60,000 nt of DNA from Membranipora membranacea. Lineage: Eukaryota > Bryozoa > Gymnolaemata > Cheilostomatida > Membraniporidae. The stretch lies in contig OU612069.1 of NCBI GenBank assembly GCA_914767715.1, positions 5,210,001 to 5,270,000 on the forward strand, in the 5' to 3' direction. A model generated the notes under the pieces. The model was not told the DNA's origin. It did no database searches and worked only from the letters and a program-made list of their open reading frames with translations. Positions 1 through 13,261 of the stretch are shown piece by piece; position 1 is the stretch's first letter; each line of letters opens with the position of its first letter. The translations under genes were made by a program, and so were the position numbers.

Positions 1-900
1 TTAAGCATGCATGACAAGAATAAGTACCCTTTTTAACAGCATGATAAGAGCATATGAATTTGTAAGAACAGAATTCCTAATTTGGCAATACGTGGGCGTA
101 GACTTGTGATACAGATAGCAGTTTGAACTTGATCTGTGCTGCCAAAAATTACTCATTATTATTATGATATATTATGATATTCATTGTGTATTTGAGCCAA
201 TTGTTACATAATAAATGAAATTATTTTCAGTTGACCAGCCTGCCAGCATGTCCGACAATCAAGAAAACTAATCAGGTGGTAACGACTGTGACAGTAATCA
301 ATTTCCCTTTTTGTTTGTGGTATATACTTTTGAGAAATTAACTGCTTTAGTTCATCAAATTAAGAAAGTATAGCCTCATATCTGACTGTGCATTGATACA
401 ATGGTAAATCGTTAATTTTCATTTTTAAACACCAACCAGAGGTGTTCGGCTGATGGGATTCCATGCTGTCCACCTGTGTCCATTTGTCCTTTGCCCATCT
501 GTTGGACACAATTGACGGGACAAACTGTACTGAAAAGGCATAAGCAGATGAAAAATTTGTTTTAATGGACAATTTGTTTTAACGGATAGACCAAATTGAA
601 TGTCCAATTTCTTTTCAGCTCAATGACCTCCTCCCACGTGCTCTAAATGAAATTACATTGGCGGCAATGCGTTTTTGGACTGATCAATTTAACAAGCCAC
701 CTGGGAATGAGGTATGTGTTGGGTACACCATGAATTGGCTACATTTTTTATAGAAGCAGAGGGACAACAAAAAATAACATAGTATACCGCATGTATTATT
801 GAACCTTATCGGAACAGACCTAAATAGACCTAGATGAACATGCATGCAATGGCTGGTTCATGCAACAAAGCTAAATTTAAAAAACCGCTCAATTCATCCT
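1..900. repeat. Partial copy of the left-arm duplicated unit
   Basis: This stretch matches 12,600-13,550 along nearly its whole length at an old divergence, and its first 150 bases also match 9,165-9,330. Shared landmarks are the 'gacttgtgatacagatag' segment, the 'ctgccagcatgtc' segment and the exon at 619-711. The unit is cut by the window edge, so its true left end is not visible. Apart from the exon I see no coding signal. Confidence 0.75.
619..711 (+). CDS. Internal exon of an unrecognised gene (31 codons, phase 0-0)
   Basis: A clean acceptor (cttttcag) at 611-618 and donor (GAG|GTATGT) at 711/712 bound a 93-base frame without stops. It begins LNDLLPRALNEIT and ends FNKPPGNE, is leucine- and charge-balanced and looks protein-like. 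Both ends are phase 0, so the exon can be skipped or duplicated without a frameshift. A decayed paralogue lies at 13,262-13,354. I do not recognise the family. The terminal-like exon at 5,308-5,466 is also phase 0 and could belong to the same gene, but nothing in the 4.6 kb between them shows this. It could also be part of a transposon gene that travelled with the repeat unit. Confidence 0.5.
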
Positions 901-1164
901 TATATTAGCTATATTGGCACTTAGATTGAATACTTTTTGATAGCATGATCATAACATCATTAAAATGCTAATTATAAGCTGTTTTTCGCATTTAAGAGTG
1001 ATCTATCATCATGTAAAAAATAATGTTTGACTAATACTTAGAACCAAAGATTCTGTTATAACTGAATCTAAACATTGTGATTACCATTCTGTATCCTTTT
1101 AGACAATAACCCAATCCTATCATTTACACACAGTGTAATACTTGATAAATTTTGATGCAAAACA

Positions 1165-4100
1165 TTCTCAGTTATTTAAAGTCAAAAATGCTCAGTTGTA
1201 GTTATCTCCTCCTTACTTTTCCAAAAGCTATCTCCTTCCTACAGGTTTTTAATTCAGAATAACCACATTTGGTCACCTGGATCGTTAGTCAATCAGCTAA
1301 CTATTCATATATTTTTTTCTGCAAAAAACTCCAAATCTGACAAAAAATCTCCAAGTTCATGTTTTTCTGCTTGGGCAGAACTACACTTCGACATGGTAAC
1401 TCACAGAGATCTGGTTTTTTTTGGAGCATCAGTTCATCACATTATCTAAATGAGTTTTTGAGGGCATGTTTGAAATATTTTTTTATCATATTTAAAATTG
1501 CGGTTTACTTTTTCATTACAGTGTTTATTTCATCCACCAGTGCAGTGGCAATGTTGCGCAAGGCAGTGCAAAGAGCCTATATAATTGTAGTTTCTATGCC
1601 ATTGTGTACAGTTTCAAACAAATTTTAATTGCCTTTTATCAAAGGAGTGGAGCAATTTACAAATGACAATGGAGATGCTATACTGAACTTAAACAAAAGA
1701 ATATTTCTGTTGATTGATATAAGTTTTCAGTATAGATTGTGGTGACCCATCAGACACCCATCAAATTCTATCAGAATGACTATATACCTCAAAATAATTA
1801 ATCTTCATCATTCTATATACATATTCAGAAATTTCCAGAATCTATATCCGATTCATACTCTGTTTGTCTTGTAGTATAGTATTGCACTTTTAGCCAGTCA
1901 GATCTGCACTTTTAACTCGATAGAATTTTTTATTTATATACGCAGCGTTAGATATCTTGTAATTCCTGCTCAGACCAAATATGTTTTCCAACCAGTATTC
2001 CAAGCCCGAAACCCCAGTTCTGATACAAAAATTGGCCCATATTGAGTGTATCCCGTTTTTTTATACCAATTATATTGCACCTAAGATACCATATCATTAT
2101 TATGTTGAATCAATAGGCTCTAGTGGCTGGCTGCTCATAAATTTACATTTTTGAAAACTTTGTCGACATTCAATGATCCACACTCTCTTTACTCAACAAA
2201 ACCATGGTCCATGCTTCTAAAAAAGTGATACAAGGTTGCGATCACTTCACTCTTGGCTAGCCGGGTAAACCTTCTTCCGGGAGTTATCGCACAATCAAGT
2301 AGACGGTGCTCGGGGGAGAGGTGTTTATGCTATACCATCCTCACTTTGTATGTTTCTATATTCCGAAACATGGTTTGGATTTGGCTTTTTCAGTGGATAC
2401 TGTTCAATGATAGCATTTTCAAAATAGACCCAAATGTTTGAGCTTAAATGTTACACGAATGTCATCCCAATATTTTTATTATTGAAAAACACTAATGTAA
2501 TTATGCTGGATGCGTATAGGATTATGATAACTGTGTGTCTGGAGGGCTAACCCCTAATAAACTTATAATAAACACATAATATTCTTTGTGAAATATTCTG
2601 CTGCATTTTCAGTGAGCTGGTATCTGTGTGGTCTACCTTGGTGTTCAATTTGTACATTTTTTCAAAATCATGCCCTGGGACTGTATCTATACTGCCACAA
2701 GTTATAATGTTGTTACTTTTGAGGATTCGGTTAGCCAAACAGGTGGGCTGCCTCAATAAACAACAAATCTGAGATGGCCTCCAAACAAAATTGGAAGCAG
2801 TTCGAGCTGGATGAAGATATCAGTTAGAGCAATTACAGACATTGTTTTCTCAGAGTAAATTTTCTAATCCTTCAAGAAAATCTCATTTGTAAACAACCTG
2901 TTGTATTGCAGTCTCTGTCTTTCATTACAGGGAAAGAGTTTGTTACCTTTGTGCCTTTTCAAAGGCAATGTAATATTAGAATATCAAAACCTGAGGATAA
3001 CCTTTGTGTCTCAAGACTTGTTGCTTCTTATGATATTTATGTATTAAGGCATTATTAGATCTGATTAAAATTGAAGGTTGATTTAAATCAGACGTCTTGT
3101 CACAAGCCACATCCCGGAGCATAGGCGGCAAGATTTGTTGCCTTAGTGGCCAGGCCGCAATATCTGCGCCAGCTTGCTCTCTGTTTGCTGGTAGGTCGGC
3201 GCACACCTGGGTGCCAACCAAAGCCCAGTGCTAGATAATTCGTAATTCCTGCTCAGACCAAATGTATTTTCCTACCAGTATTCCAAGCCTGAAACCCAGT
3301 TCTGATACAAAAATTTGCCCATATTGAGTGTGCCCGGTTTTTTTATACCAAATTATATTGCATATAAAATATCATATCATATTATGTTGAATCAATAGAC
3401 TTTAGTGGCTGGCTACTCATATATTTACATTTTTGCAATCGACCATGACACCTCGTCGACATTCAATTATCCACACTCTCTTTACTTAACAAAACCATGG
3501 TCCATGCTTCTAAAAAGTTATACAAGGTTGCAGTCACTTCACTCTTGGTTAGCCGGGTAAACCTTCTACCGGGAGTTATTACACAATCAAGTAGAAGATG
3601 CCCTGGGACTGCATCTATACTGCAACGAGTTATGATGTTGCTACTTTTGAGGATTCGGTTAGCCAAACAGGTGGCCTGCCTCAATAAATAACAAATCTGA
3701 GATGGCCTCCAAACAAAATTGGAAGCAATTCTTCACGCAGTGCATTGAAACGATCCAAGTACAATTGAGACCTAAGCTGGATGAAGATATCAGTAAGAGC
3801 AATTACAGGCATTGTTTTCTCAGAGTCAATTTCCTAATCCCTCAAGAAAATCTTATTTGTAAACAACCAGTTGTATTGCAGTCTCTGTCTTTCATTACAG
3901 GGAAGGAATTTGTTACTTTTGTGCCTTTCCAAAGGATTTAAAGGCAATGTAATATTCGAATATCAAAACCTGAGGATAACCTTTGTGTCTCAAGACTTGT
4001 TGCTTCTTATGATATTTATGTATTATTGCATTATTACATCTGATTAAAATTGAAAGTTGATTTAAATCAGATGTCTTGTCACAAGCCACATCCCGGAGCA

Positions 4101-4830
4101 TGGGCGGCGAAATTCGTTGCCTTGTGGCCAGGGCACAATATCTGCGCCAGGTTGCTCTCTGTTTGCAGGCAGGTCGGAGCACACCTGGCTGTCAACCAAA
4201 GCCCAGTCGACATTGGATCGCAGATACATTTGATATGAGGTCCTTTCGATTAATGTAAGGTTCAATGATTGCATAGACCAAGGGTATATTGTGGCAGCAT
4301 TGTTCAAGGATTGTAAAAGTTAATCCTATTATAATAACTGCCACAATGCTGCCTTCCTAGCTATACCCACCTTACCAATTTAGCTAGGATAGTTACAGGT
4401 GTAATTTAAGCATAAAACATCAAGTCTAATCGTGGAGTAAGGCTGTACAAAAAGAAACTTTTACATGAGAGCCTGCATATTCTATTATTTACTGTAATCA
4501 AAAACTTTGAATTCAGGTCATTCTCCAGAACCCTATAATTGTGACAAATAGATGAAAGGAGTGTTTTGCATCAAGCTTCACGTAACTTTCCCCTTGACAC
4601 AAAGCTTGCAGGTACCTTGACCAAGGAGTAAAAAACTCTCTCCTTGACTATTGTTAAAAAATTTACTCTGTATCCCTTCACTCTGTGAAGCAGTCTAGCC
4701 ACATGCTTGAAACTAAAATGTTTTACACAGATAGATAGATGGGTGATAACTCTATACTGCAAATGAGCCACCAAATTTCAACAATAAGAGAGGACAACTT
4801 CTTTGCCCAAGATTTGCCAAAATTGACTTT
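1165..4830. repeat. 3.7-kb segmental duplication, copy 1 (partner 31,455-34,643)
   Basis: The order of sequence blocks is the same as in 31,455-34,643, from 'cagttatttaaagtcaaaaatg' at the left to 'ttaatgaactgagt' at the right, with scattered substitutions and small indels. Copy 1 has an extra segment of about 550 bp at 1,810-2,360, which is itself a repeat related to 3,240-3,600 and 33,110-33,470. Inside both copies a sub-block containing the 'ATGGCCTCCAAACAAAATTGG' motif occurs twice (2,700-3,240 and 3,620-4,210 here). It is probably an old duplication or a large mobile element; no diagnostic ends were found. Confidence 0.8.
3702..3941 (+). pseudogene. Best-preserved of four copies of a short open frame
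   Basis: The 79-codon frame starts MASKQNWKQFFTQC and ends TFVPFQRI. It is the most intact of four related copies; the others, near 2,774, 32,580 and 33,570, carry stops, deletions or frameshifts. Protein-level resemblance across copies is partly just shared DNA ancestry. No family is recognised. It may be a remnant of a coding exon or transposon ORF inside the duplicated segment, and function in the present copy is doubtful. Confidence 0.3.
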
Positions 4831-5010
4831 AATGAACTGAGTTGTTACAATGTAACAAGAAGTCGAACAGTTTTTAGGTTATGGAATATAGGGATCGCAA
4901 AAATTCCCAGGGATCAATATATTACTAGCATTTATAAACTTGGGTTGTCAGCTTTTTGATAGGTAATCCATAAATAATTATTCCTTTTCTTTTATATCTA
5001 CTGGTAGGAA

Positions 5011-5070
5011 CATATAACAATTGTCTTAAACATATAACAATTGTCTTAAACATATAACAATTGTCTTAAA
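5011..5070. repeat. Three perfect tandem copies of a 20-bp unit
   Basis: The unit catataacaattgtcttaaa is repeated three times without change. It is a short minisatellite with no sign of function. Confidence 0.95.
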
Positions 5071-5307
5071 GAAACTGCTCACATGGATTTGTAAATAAAA
5101 GGCAATATCACCTTGTCTAGCATACTCCGCAAGTCCTCATTGAAAAGGTAGTAAAAGTGCCAACACAGGTCTCCAAAATTTAAATTCACACTTCTGTTTT
5201 TAAATTTTACTAATCGCAGTCATGTAGATATGTTGGTAGTTTGACTGATCAAAAACAACAGCTTTATTTTCAGTTTTTACGCTTTGTATATTTGGTATTT
5301 ATTGCAG

Positions 5308-5466
5308 GTCATTTCCATCATCTTAAGGGCAAATCCTCCACCTGTACCATTCAAATATTTACAAACATATTCAACTGTCAACAAAAAGTCCATTGAAATG
5401 GTGAAAGTGAAAGATTCGAAAGAGTTCAAAAAAGTTGCCAAAACTATAAATTGGGTGCAATCATAG
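5308..5466 (+). CDS. Possible terminal coding exon, unrecognised
   Basis: A splice acceptor (tattgcag) ends at 5,307. From 5,308 a phase-0 frame of 52 codons runs to a TAG at 5,464-5,466. It begins VISIILRANPPPVPF and has a lysine-rich C-terminal half (around VKDSKEFKKVAKT). The composition is protein-like and the acceptor context is good, so a last exon is plausible. There is no family match. The only phase-compatible upstream exon seen is 619-711. An intergenic chance frame is possible. Confidence 0.3.
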   Translation, partial: VISIILRANPPPVPFKYLQTYSTVNKKSIEMVKVKDSKEFKKVAKTINWVQS

Positions 5467-8400
5467 ACTTGATTATAAACCTAGAGATGACACTATACAG
5501 ATATTGAGGCACAGAGGGACTTAATTAAGGGCAAAGTTATGTCATTGGAAGGTGTAGAAGTAATGATGCAATCATTGATTTTCTGTCCACAATCCAGGTT
5601 TTTTGTTCATAACTCGATCAATTTTGATCGGATTTCGAGATTGAAAATTACAATAGTTTTAGATGCTTATCTCATTTGCGGCAATTACGATTTGGAACTC
5701 AGTGACCTATATTGATTTTGTAGTTCTATAGCTGTAGGAATCATCATCTCCTTATTTGTATAAATCCTTAAACAAGAGTTGTTACCACACAAATTTGATA
5801 TACATATAGAAAGTCTTTTGTTCTGCTAAACAAAGTCAACAAGAAATTTAGAAGAATAGAAAAAAAAGACAGTGGATATTCTAGTTTGTATCAACTCGAT
5901 TCCACACCGAGATATGGAAACATAGTGATTTTGAAATAGAATTTAATACTAATTCTAATACTAAGCAAAAGTAATTGATACAAATTCATGCAGCAGCAGT
6001 GAATTTTTTTCAATTGTCACTTTAATAACATCCGAAAAGTAGAAAGTGTTATTATTAATGCACACAATTAAATTTTATTTTGATTCTGCAAGGTTTTGGT
6101 AGCTTTGGTTTTAGCCTTGTATGATATTTTAAAATATGCCTATCGTATACCGTGCGCACTGAGTTAGAACTTTATCAACAGAGGACTGAGGACTAGGAGG
6201 TATAAAGTTTCCTAAGCAAAACTGTTCAAATTGATGATAATCCAGAGCAGCAGTATTTCACTCAGGATGACAGAATTAGAGCTGCAACAATTTAGTATCC
6301 AACAGTTTCCTCTACTCTTTTGTTTCGATGATACTTTTGAATTTCTTGCCACAAGCTGGTATTGCTGGTATGTCCGGAAGATTCAGTAGTGAACTCGCAA
6401 AAGGGGCTAGGGGACTTGACCCTACCAATTTTCTGTGTGTTAATTTTGAAAAACCTCTTGTTTTTAATTACCAGGTGCCCAGAGGGCCTCATTGTTAGAT
6501 TGGTTGGAATTATGAATGGATTAGGCTGGTATACTTGGTGCAATAACCAATTTCCATGATTTTCCCCTTTGACTGCCCTTAAAAGAGGAGTGCATCATGA
6601 TATTCCTGTGACATAGAATAGATGTCTTTCATATGTTTGTACCTACAATCTGAGCAAATAACTATAGCCAACGTCACAAAGCACTTATTTTCTTCATCCT
6701 TGATTTGGGACACCAATCTACACATATTTAAAATTAAGACCAATAAAACGATGGTCTTTTATAAAAGACTCAGGCAGTCAAATTAGAGTCCATAATTGCA
6801 AACAATTTGATATGGTCTTCTACTATATAGCAAGTCTGCAGGAGTGAACTCTCACTGCAGGAGCCATTGAATATTCTCAGAGTTGACAATAACAGGATAA
6901 CCTCATTTATTGAACCCACCATACACAACCATTTATAAGAGATTTTATAAAGGAACATTACACCGGACACTTTTATGTGTAAATACCTTGAGATAATAAT
7001 CAGCCATCACTCTATTGTTTCTTGGGGGATGAGGGATCACATCCATTGTAAATTAAATGTAAATGAAATTGTTCTAAGGAGACAGGTGACACCTATACTT
7101 GCTTAGGTGAACAAACCCAGAGTACGTCTTACAAGATGATGTCTCAATAACAATAACAAACCCAGGTGAAATCACCAAGCAGGGTTTATGGCTATGGTTA
7201 ATCTATCACATTGGGCCTAATTTAAAACTGGCAATACACAGTATACAGAACATGTAAACAAAATTGCATTTACGTGTCAACAGCTGAGAAGAAATGTGTT
7301 TCCCTGATCTGACAAAACACTAGAGTCTAGAAGTTTTGAAATATTACAACATAACGCAGTGGAATTGCTGTGTGTGCCCCTGTGCGATGTAAGATGGTTG
7401 AGATGCAATGCTTGGATGCTGCTTGAATTTGCTACTCTGTGACAGGAATTTGCGAGATCTAGATTCTATTATCAGTGCTAATAGTGGTGCTTGTTGTGTA
7501 AAATTGCTGTAAGGTTACGATCTGGGCAATATACTGAACCTTGGTGGCCTGAAGTTAGAAGAGGCAATCTCATAAGACTTGACAAGTTATCTTATAGGTA
7601 TTAAAAAAATTAAGAGTGTACTGTGATCACATTGACCCCCTTCATGTGTACTGAAATGACTTAGGTAAAATAATGAATAAATCTGCCGGTCCCTGTTTTA
7701 GAATCCCAATATTTCTCTGTCATGTGGAGGTTTCTAAAATTACTGGTTCTTCTATCATTTCTAGGTACTTTTTATATTCTACTTTCGCAATTAAATATGG
7801 GTTCCATTTTCAAATTAGAAACAATAATCTAAGTCGGCATTCAATACTCATAATCTGATATTATATTAAGAGATGTCATGTTAGAAGACAAGACTACAGG
7901 TTCACATCAAATCTTCATTGTGATATTAATATTGTATCATTGTATTGTGCTGAGTGTGAGGCCTCCATACAATTCAATGCTTTTCATTGTTTCAACTTTT
8001 GGTAAACAAAAGAATCCTTTATAATGCTGTGCCTGATTCTTTTCAATAGAAGATAAATGTAGCATGTCAGCTTGCATCCAAAGTTTATATGAGAAAACTG
8101 AGAATAAATTTTAAGAAATGCTGTTTTAAATGAAGGGAAAATATGATAGAGTGACCCTAAATGATCCATCTTTTGGCAGCGTCACCACAAGGTCACACAA
8201 ACTATTTGAGGCTTCTAGCATTTGCATAAGTGCATTTTAATTGAGTCATCTGGTTAATAAAGGATAATTTTTTACCAACTTTTCATTTTGATTTATGAAA
8301 CTCATGATTTTTTGCATTCCTTTGTGGATTAAATAGTAACTAAACCATTAAGCATGGACAATAACTTTCAATCATTTTGTGATTATTTCTGCATCAACTT

Positions 8401-8969
8401 ATACAAATGTACTGGGAGATAAAGAGGAAACTATATAAGTTATGAACATAAAATTTGAATTGTTGACAGTAAATCAATGATAATATTATTGCTTATTACA
8501 CCTCCCAATGACATTGCGCTGCCTACAATTTAGTGCCTCACTTCAGCTAAATGTAGTGTCATGTCTAGGTTTATAATTAAGTCTATGGGTGCAATTGAAT
8601 ATGTTACAAAAATTATTAAAAATTTGTTATCATATTTAATTAATTAAGGTGCAATAATCTAGTATTAACCCTAAAATAGACAGCCTATATCTTGCCCATT
8701 AAATTGGTCACAGCTTTAGAGTGTCACATTACACAAATTATTAATATTTACTTAAAAATTTATATCCGTGATAATTTATAATAATTAAGTTGAGGGACAA
8801 AGAATCATACGGCTAGATATTTTGTTATCACTCGCACATACAAATCTTCTGTTAAAAAGTGTAGGTATCTTTACCAGTATGGGATGATCTAATGACATCA
8901 TTTGCCGAACAATCAAGTAGGGATATTGAAATTTTAAATTTCGGAATATTTTTCCATGAAGTAATTGTT
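5467..8969. other. AT-rich stretch without supported genes
   Basis: I find no exon with convincing splice sites and protein-like composition on either strand. Open frames at 6,292-6,559, 6,770-6,970 and 7,673-7,858 lack splice context, codon bias or recognisable motifs. The sequence is AT-rich intergenic or intronic DNA. Confidence 0.5.
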
Positions 8970-9354
8970 ATTATTATAATTACCTAACTATGGATTTAAT
9001 TACCTCTTTTTATGAGAATAATACGGAATCTTCAGGTGGAAGATGTGGGATGAAAGTCAACAAAAGTATTTTAATAAAGAAAAAAACATTATTGCGATAT
9101 GGTTATTGGAGTATTTTGAGCAATAGTAGGGGTGTCGGTTAGAGGATGTGTCTTTGTCCATTTAAGCCTGCATTGCAAGACTAAAATCCATTTTTACAGC
9201 ACAATTGGAGCAATTGAATTTGTAAGAAGATAATTCCTAATTTAGCGATATGTTGGTCTAGACTTGTGAAACAGATAGTGGTGTGAACTTGATCAGTGCT
9301 GCCAAAAAAAATTAATTTATAATGGCATTCATCGTATATATGTAGCAAATTTAA

Positions 9355-9731
9355 AGGGCAACCAAGGTTTCAAACAACTTCTCATTGATGGCCATTAATT
9401 AATAGCAGATTGCACCTTCTGCATGGGGAAAAAGACAAAATATAATTCGGATGATTATTCAGCCAGAATTCTTGTGAAACATTTCTTCCATCAGGTACTC
9501 AAACTCAGCTAAAAGAGAATATCACATAGCAGTTTCCTGTTCCTGTTATTATTTAGCCTGTGCTCTTTAATTATTACAGCAAAGCCTTGGAACCTCCCCT
9601 AAACTGAAGTGTTACCCAGCTAAGAGTTAGCAACTACTTTGAGTTTTGCATCACGTGATGCACAAAGCTGATGCTGCCCAGCACATTATTCGCTACCCAT
9701 TAATGCATTGCTGCGAAACTTTGGTTGCCCT
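9355..9731. mobile_element. TTAA-flanked non-autonomous DNA transposon (377 bp)
   Basis: The ends are 17-bp inverted repeats, AGGGCAACCAAGGTTTC and its near-perfect complement GAAACTTTGGTTGCCCT. The element is flanked by TTAA at 9,351-9,354 and 9,732-9,735. The sister repeat units at about 200-230 and 12,785-12,835 run straight through the site without the insert. TTAA duplication is typical of piggyBac and Kolobok elements; the terminal AGGG does not decide between them. The interior has no ORF, so it would need a transposase supplied in trans. Confidence 0.8.
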
Positions 9732-11772
9732 TTAATTATTCTCAGTAGCAAGCCTGTCTGCCAGCATGTCTGGCAATCAACAAAACCAATAAATTGGTAA
9801 CAACTGTGAAAATTATTAAACAGGGTAAATTAGTCCAAAGATTGAATATTCCACTCAATTTCCTCATTGCTCCAATGAATATATTTAAAATAGTTCTAAG
9901 AGGGATAACAAATGCTTAAACATCCTAAATCTAATTTGACTTAAAACTGTCACAAGGCATATCGATTCTATCATCAAGCGGTACCGTTATTTATACCTTG
10001 ATCAGTATTCAAATGTATATAAGTGATGATGTAATAATTGTTTGAAATAATGTTGTATCCCTAACCATGTGGATTCATATTCCTTGGGTGGCTCTGAGGC
10101 TGTTATTCGAGATTACTGTAATGTTGTTAGTGTGCACACCTAATTCAACCTATTGAAGGCGAGAATTTGGATATTATTCAAATTGTGTAGCTTGCTGTAT
10201 GTTCATAACCTTTGTGTGATACTACCATGGTTATGATGATTGTGTATACATTTTGGTTTCTTATTTGTACATATTTTTGTATTTCCGTGTTCTGCAGCTA
10301 GCTGCCTACCAAATCTGTTTCTCGGTTCGTACCCAATTTTGAGAAGCCTAGGTGATGACTGTGAGATATAGAGTTGTTTCTTCCAAAATCTTCCATTCAA
10401 GTAAGTTTAAATGTTGTGACGTTTTTATTACTTGCTTTACTCATTCACTTGAGCTTTTGAGCAGGAAATCTGAGAGTAGCAACATCTTTGGGTCTTGATC
10501 TTGAATAGCCTTCACAGCACAAGAAGTTCGTAATTCATAATAAATAAGCTATAATCAATAAATTGGCTTGGCCATAAACAGAAGTCAAATTTATCCCTGT
10601 TGTCAGGGGAACACCACGGCCACTGGGATTTAATAAATAAATTGAAGAGCAATCAAGCTATTACAGAATAGGTGCTCAATTAGTCTGTGTCCCAATCTCT
10701 TACAACTCAGATGTTTTTGTCCAGTGACCAGTAATCTATTATAAGTTACACCCAACAATACTTAATAACTCTGTCAAGGTATGTAGGCCTATTACGATAC
10801 AATACAATTCAATCTGTATATGTGTGGTACCCCGTCATTACAAAGTGCAATGAAGTTGAAATGTTATGTTTATCAGCTGACATGTCAACTCTTTGTTGTT
10901 TGATCTTGACCAAATTTGTATGCAGAACATGCTTGTCACTGAGGATATTACTCTGAATAATATCAGAAAATATGACTGTGTATACAGAAGCTTACTGTAT
11001 TATCCGAAGGATTACTGAAAATAAGCGAAGGCTGTCAACAAACCGGCTCTCAAAAATTATTGATCCTACTAATCTGTGACTTTCTCTTGTTCAAAGACTA
11101 GAGCTCGATAGTTGTATCATCACGAGATGCCGCGGTGTTTCATAGATCAATAAATCATTGAAATACAGGCAGCTGAACAGAATGCTATATTGTGGATTTA
11201 AGGTGGATTGTATGATGAGAAGTTTATCCCCGCGTCTTACGAAATTATGCTCATTTTCTACCTCAACTGGTATTTTTCCATTAATCCTAATTAAAAGTTG
11301 TTTCATTTGGCTTCGCGACATATTAAGAGAATGAAAACAGATTTAAAATGGAATCACTGTGTGCCAAGAAATTCACATGTGAAGTTCATTCATGCACAAG
11401 TTTACACAATCACTTTGCAGTGAACGTACGCCAAAGACTAACTGAGTACTAAAATGTGAGTTTGCTACTTGCAAAAGGGTAAACTGGTACCAAGTTGCAC
11501 TACAGCTGTTATCTCTACAAACTCAATAAAAATTTAACTGAACTTGATTTTGTTTCAGGCATGACCTCATATTGGCCGACAACTGTATTGTAAAATGATA
11601 AGTTATTCTTTATTTTCAGTTATCAGCTCATGCCCGCCAATTTAATTGTTGATCATTTTATTCCTTTGATAATTTGACAATCAAGTTAATTTATTGTTTT
11701 GTAAGGTCTTACATTGTTATCTAGGCTTTGGGGAAGGGGCTCTGCCCAGAATTACGTTGGGGAAGGAGGGGT

Positions 11773-11787
11773 GGGGGGGGGGGGGGG
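11773..11787 (+). repeat. Run of 15 G residues
   Basis: The homopolymer sits in a purine-rich stretch (ggaaggaggggt before it). The paralogous site near 16,216-16,230 reads ggaggggaggggggtgg, so the run expanded in this copy. It could form a G-quadruplex on the + strand and is a likely place for sequencing length error. Confidence 0.9.
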
Positions 11788-13261
11788 CTTACAGCGCCTC
11801 TCTCAAACCAAGGAGCTTTATCTCTCAAACCCAAGAGTTTATTTGGTGTGACGCTGCGCTGCACAGGATAGTAAACTATGACAGGATCACATCTGGAAGT
11901 TGGAAATCCCCCCTGATTGGGAAGCCCTAACCTGAGCAACCCTGATTATCACAATAAACAGCATTTAAATGAATTAGGGAGATATGTTTATAATCTTAGC
12001 AATCTTAGAATTTGTGCCCATTTCGTATTTTCTTAACAATTAGTCATTGATAGATCATTGAACTGAGGAACTTCTAAGTTGGGTTCCTTGTAGAAAAGGA
12101 TGTCAAATAACTCTATTTTGGTGTACAAACTCTCGTATTTGATAGTAATATGCTACATTTTAAATATTACTAAGGGATAATACACCCTTTGCATCGTACT
12201 TTTCAACTTAATATAACTAGATGGTATTGGAAATCCCAGATTCTCTTAATCTTCACCTGAAAGGGATGACGTAATTGGTTTGGCACATCAAGCAAAATCA
12301 AGCTGGCTTACATTGCCATACAGAACAGTACCAACTTTTCTTGCACCAACAAACAACGGCAAAAGGCTGTGAATATCATCCTGAAACTCTATTGGTTTGA
12401 TGACTGCTGGCCAAGTCATACCTAGGGTATATCGCTTAGTTACTTAGCTGTTTTTATAAATACAGAATTTTCCAGTTGGAGATGTGGAGTGGTTGTCAAC
12501 ACAAATATTTTCCTGAACTGATATTGAAAACGATATTATTGTGCTATGGTTATTAGAGTAAAGTACAGCTTTCAGTTAGAAAATGTGCCGTTCCCTTATT
12601 TAAGTCTGCATGACAAGAATTATAATACCATTTTTAACAGCATGATTAGATCATTGGAATTTTTAAGAACACAATTCCTATTTCAGCAACATGTGGGTGT
12701 AGACTTGTGATACAGATAGTGGTGTATACTTGATATGTGCTGCCCAAAACTATATCCATATTTATTATTATCTTTAATTATCGTGATTTTCATCGTTTAT
12801 TCGAGCCAACGGTTACATATTAAATGCAATTATTTTCGGCTACATAAGTAATGAATCTGCCTGCCAGCATGTCCGACAATCAACAAACCTAATCAGGTGG
12901 TATCAACCGGGACAATAAATAATTTCCGTCTTTTTAAGGTATATACTTTAGAGAAATAAACTCCTTTGGCTCATATGATGGAGAAAGAGTAGCCTCGTAT
13001 CTGACAGTGCATTTTACAATGAAAAATTGAGCTGTATTGAAACCTTCAGCAGGTACTGATTTTTGTATTTTATCACTCACTCACTGCAGCTGATGGAATT
13101 CCAAACTATCCACCTGTGTCCATGCACCCTGTGCCCAAATGTTGGACACTGTTGGCGGGACAACCTGTACTGGACGGGTGTGGGCTGACGGGCAATTTGT
13201 TTTAATGGATGGACATTTTTTGCTGGACGGATAGACAAAACGGTATGGCCAATTTTTTAAG

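Larger units (their letters stand above)
8970..12430. repeat. Degenerate 3.5-4.5-kb unit, copy A
   Basis: It is collinear with 12,440-16,910. Shared landmarks include the 'gtggagatgtgg'-type block near 9,040 (12,480; 16,960), the 'aagtgatgatgtaataat' block near 10,020 (14,410; 34,675), the 'ccctgttgtcaggggaacacc' block near 10,600 (15,045), and the G-rich tract near 11,770 (16,216). Copy A carries the TTAA-flanked insertion at 9,355-9,731. It lacks most of what copy B has between 13,000 and 14,300. It is noncoding or decayed. Confidence 0.75.

Noticed and set aside
1359-1628. 89-codon frame with a homologue at 31,660-31,929
   Set aside because: The similarity follows the DNA duplication. Differences are not concentrated in third positions, and no domain is seen.
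11091-11321. Minus-strand frame with protein-like start MSRSQMKQLLIRINGKIPVE
   Set aside because: The paralogous unit at 15,550-15,790 has stops and frameshifts in the same frame and no splice sites were convincing. The frame is probably chance or an old remnant.
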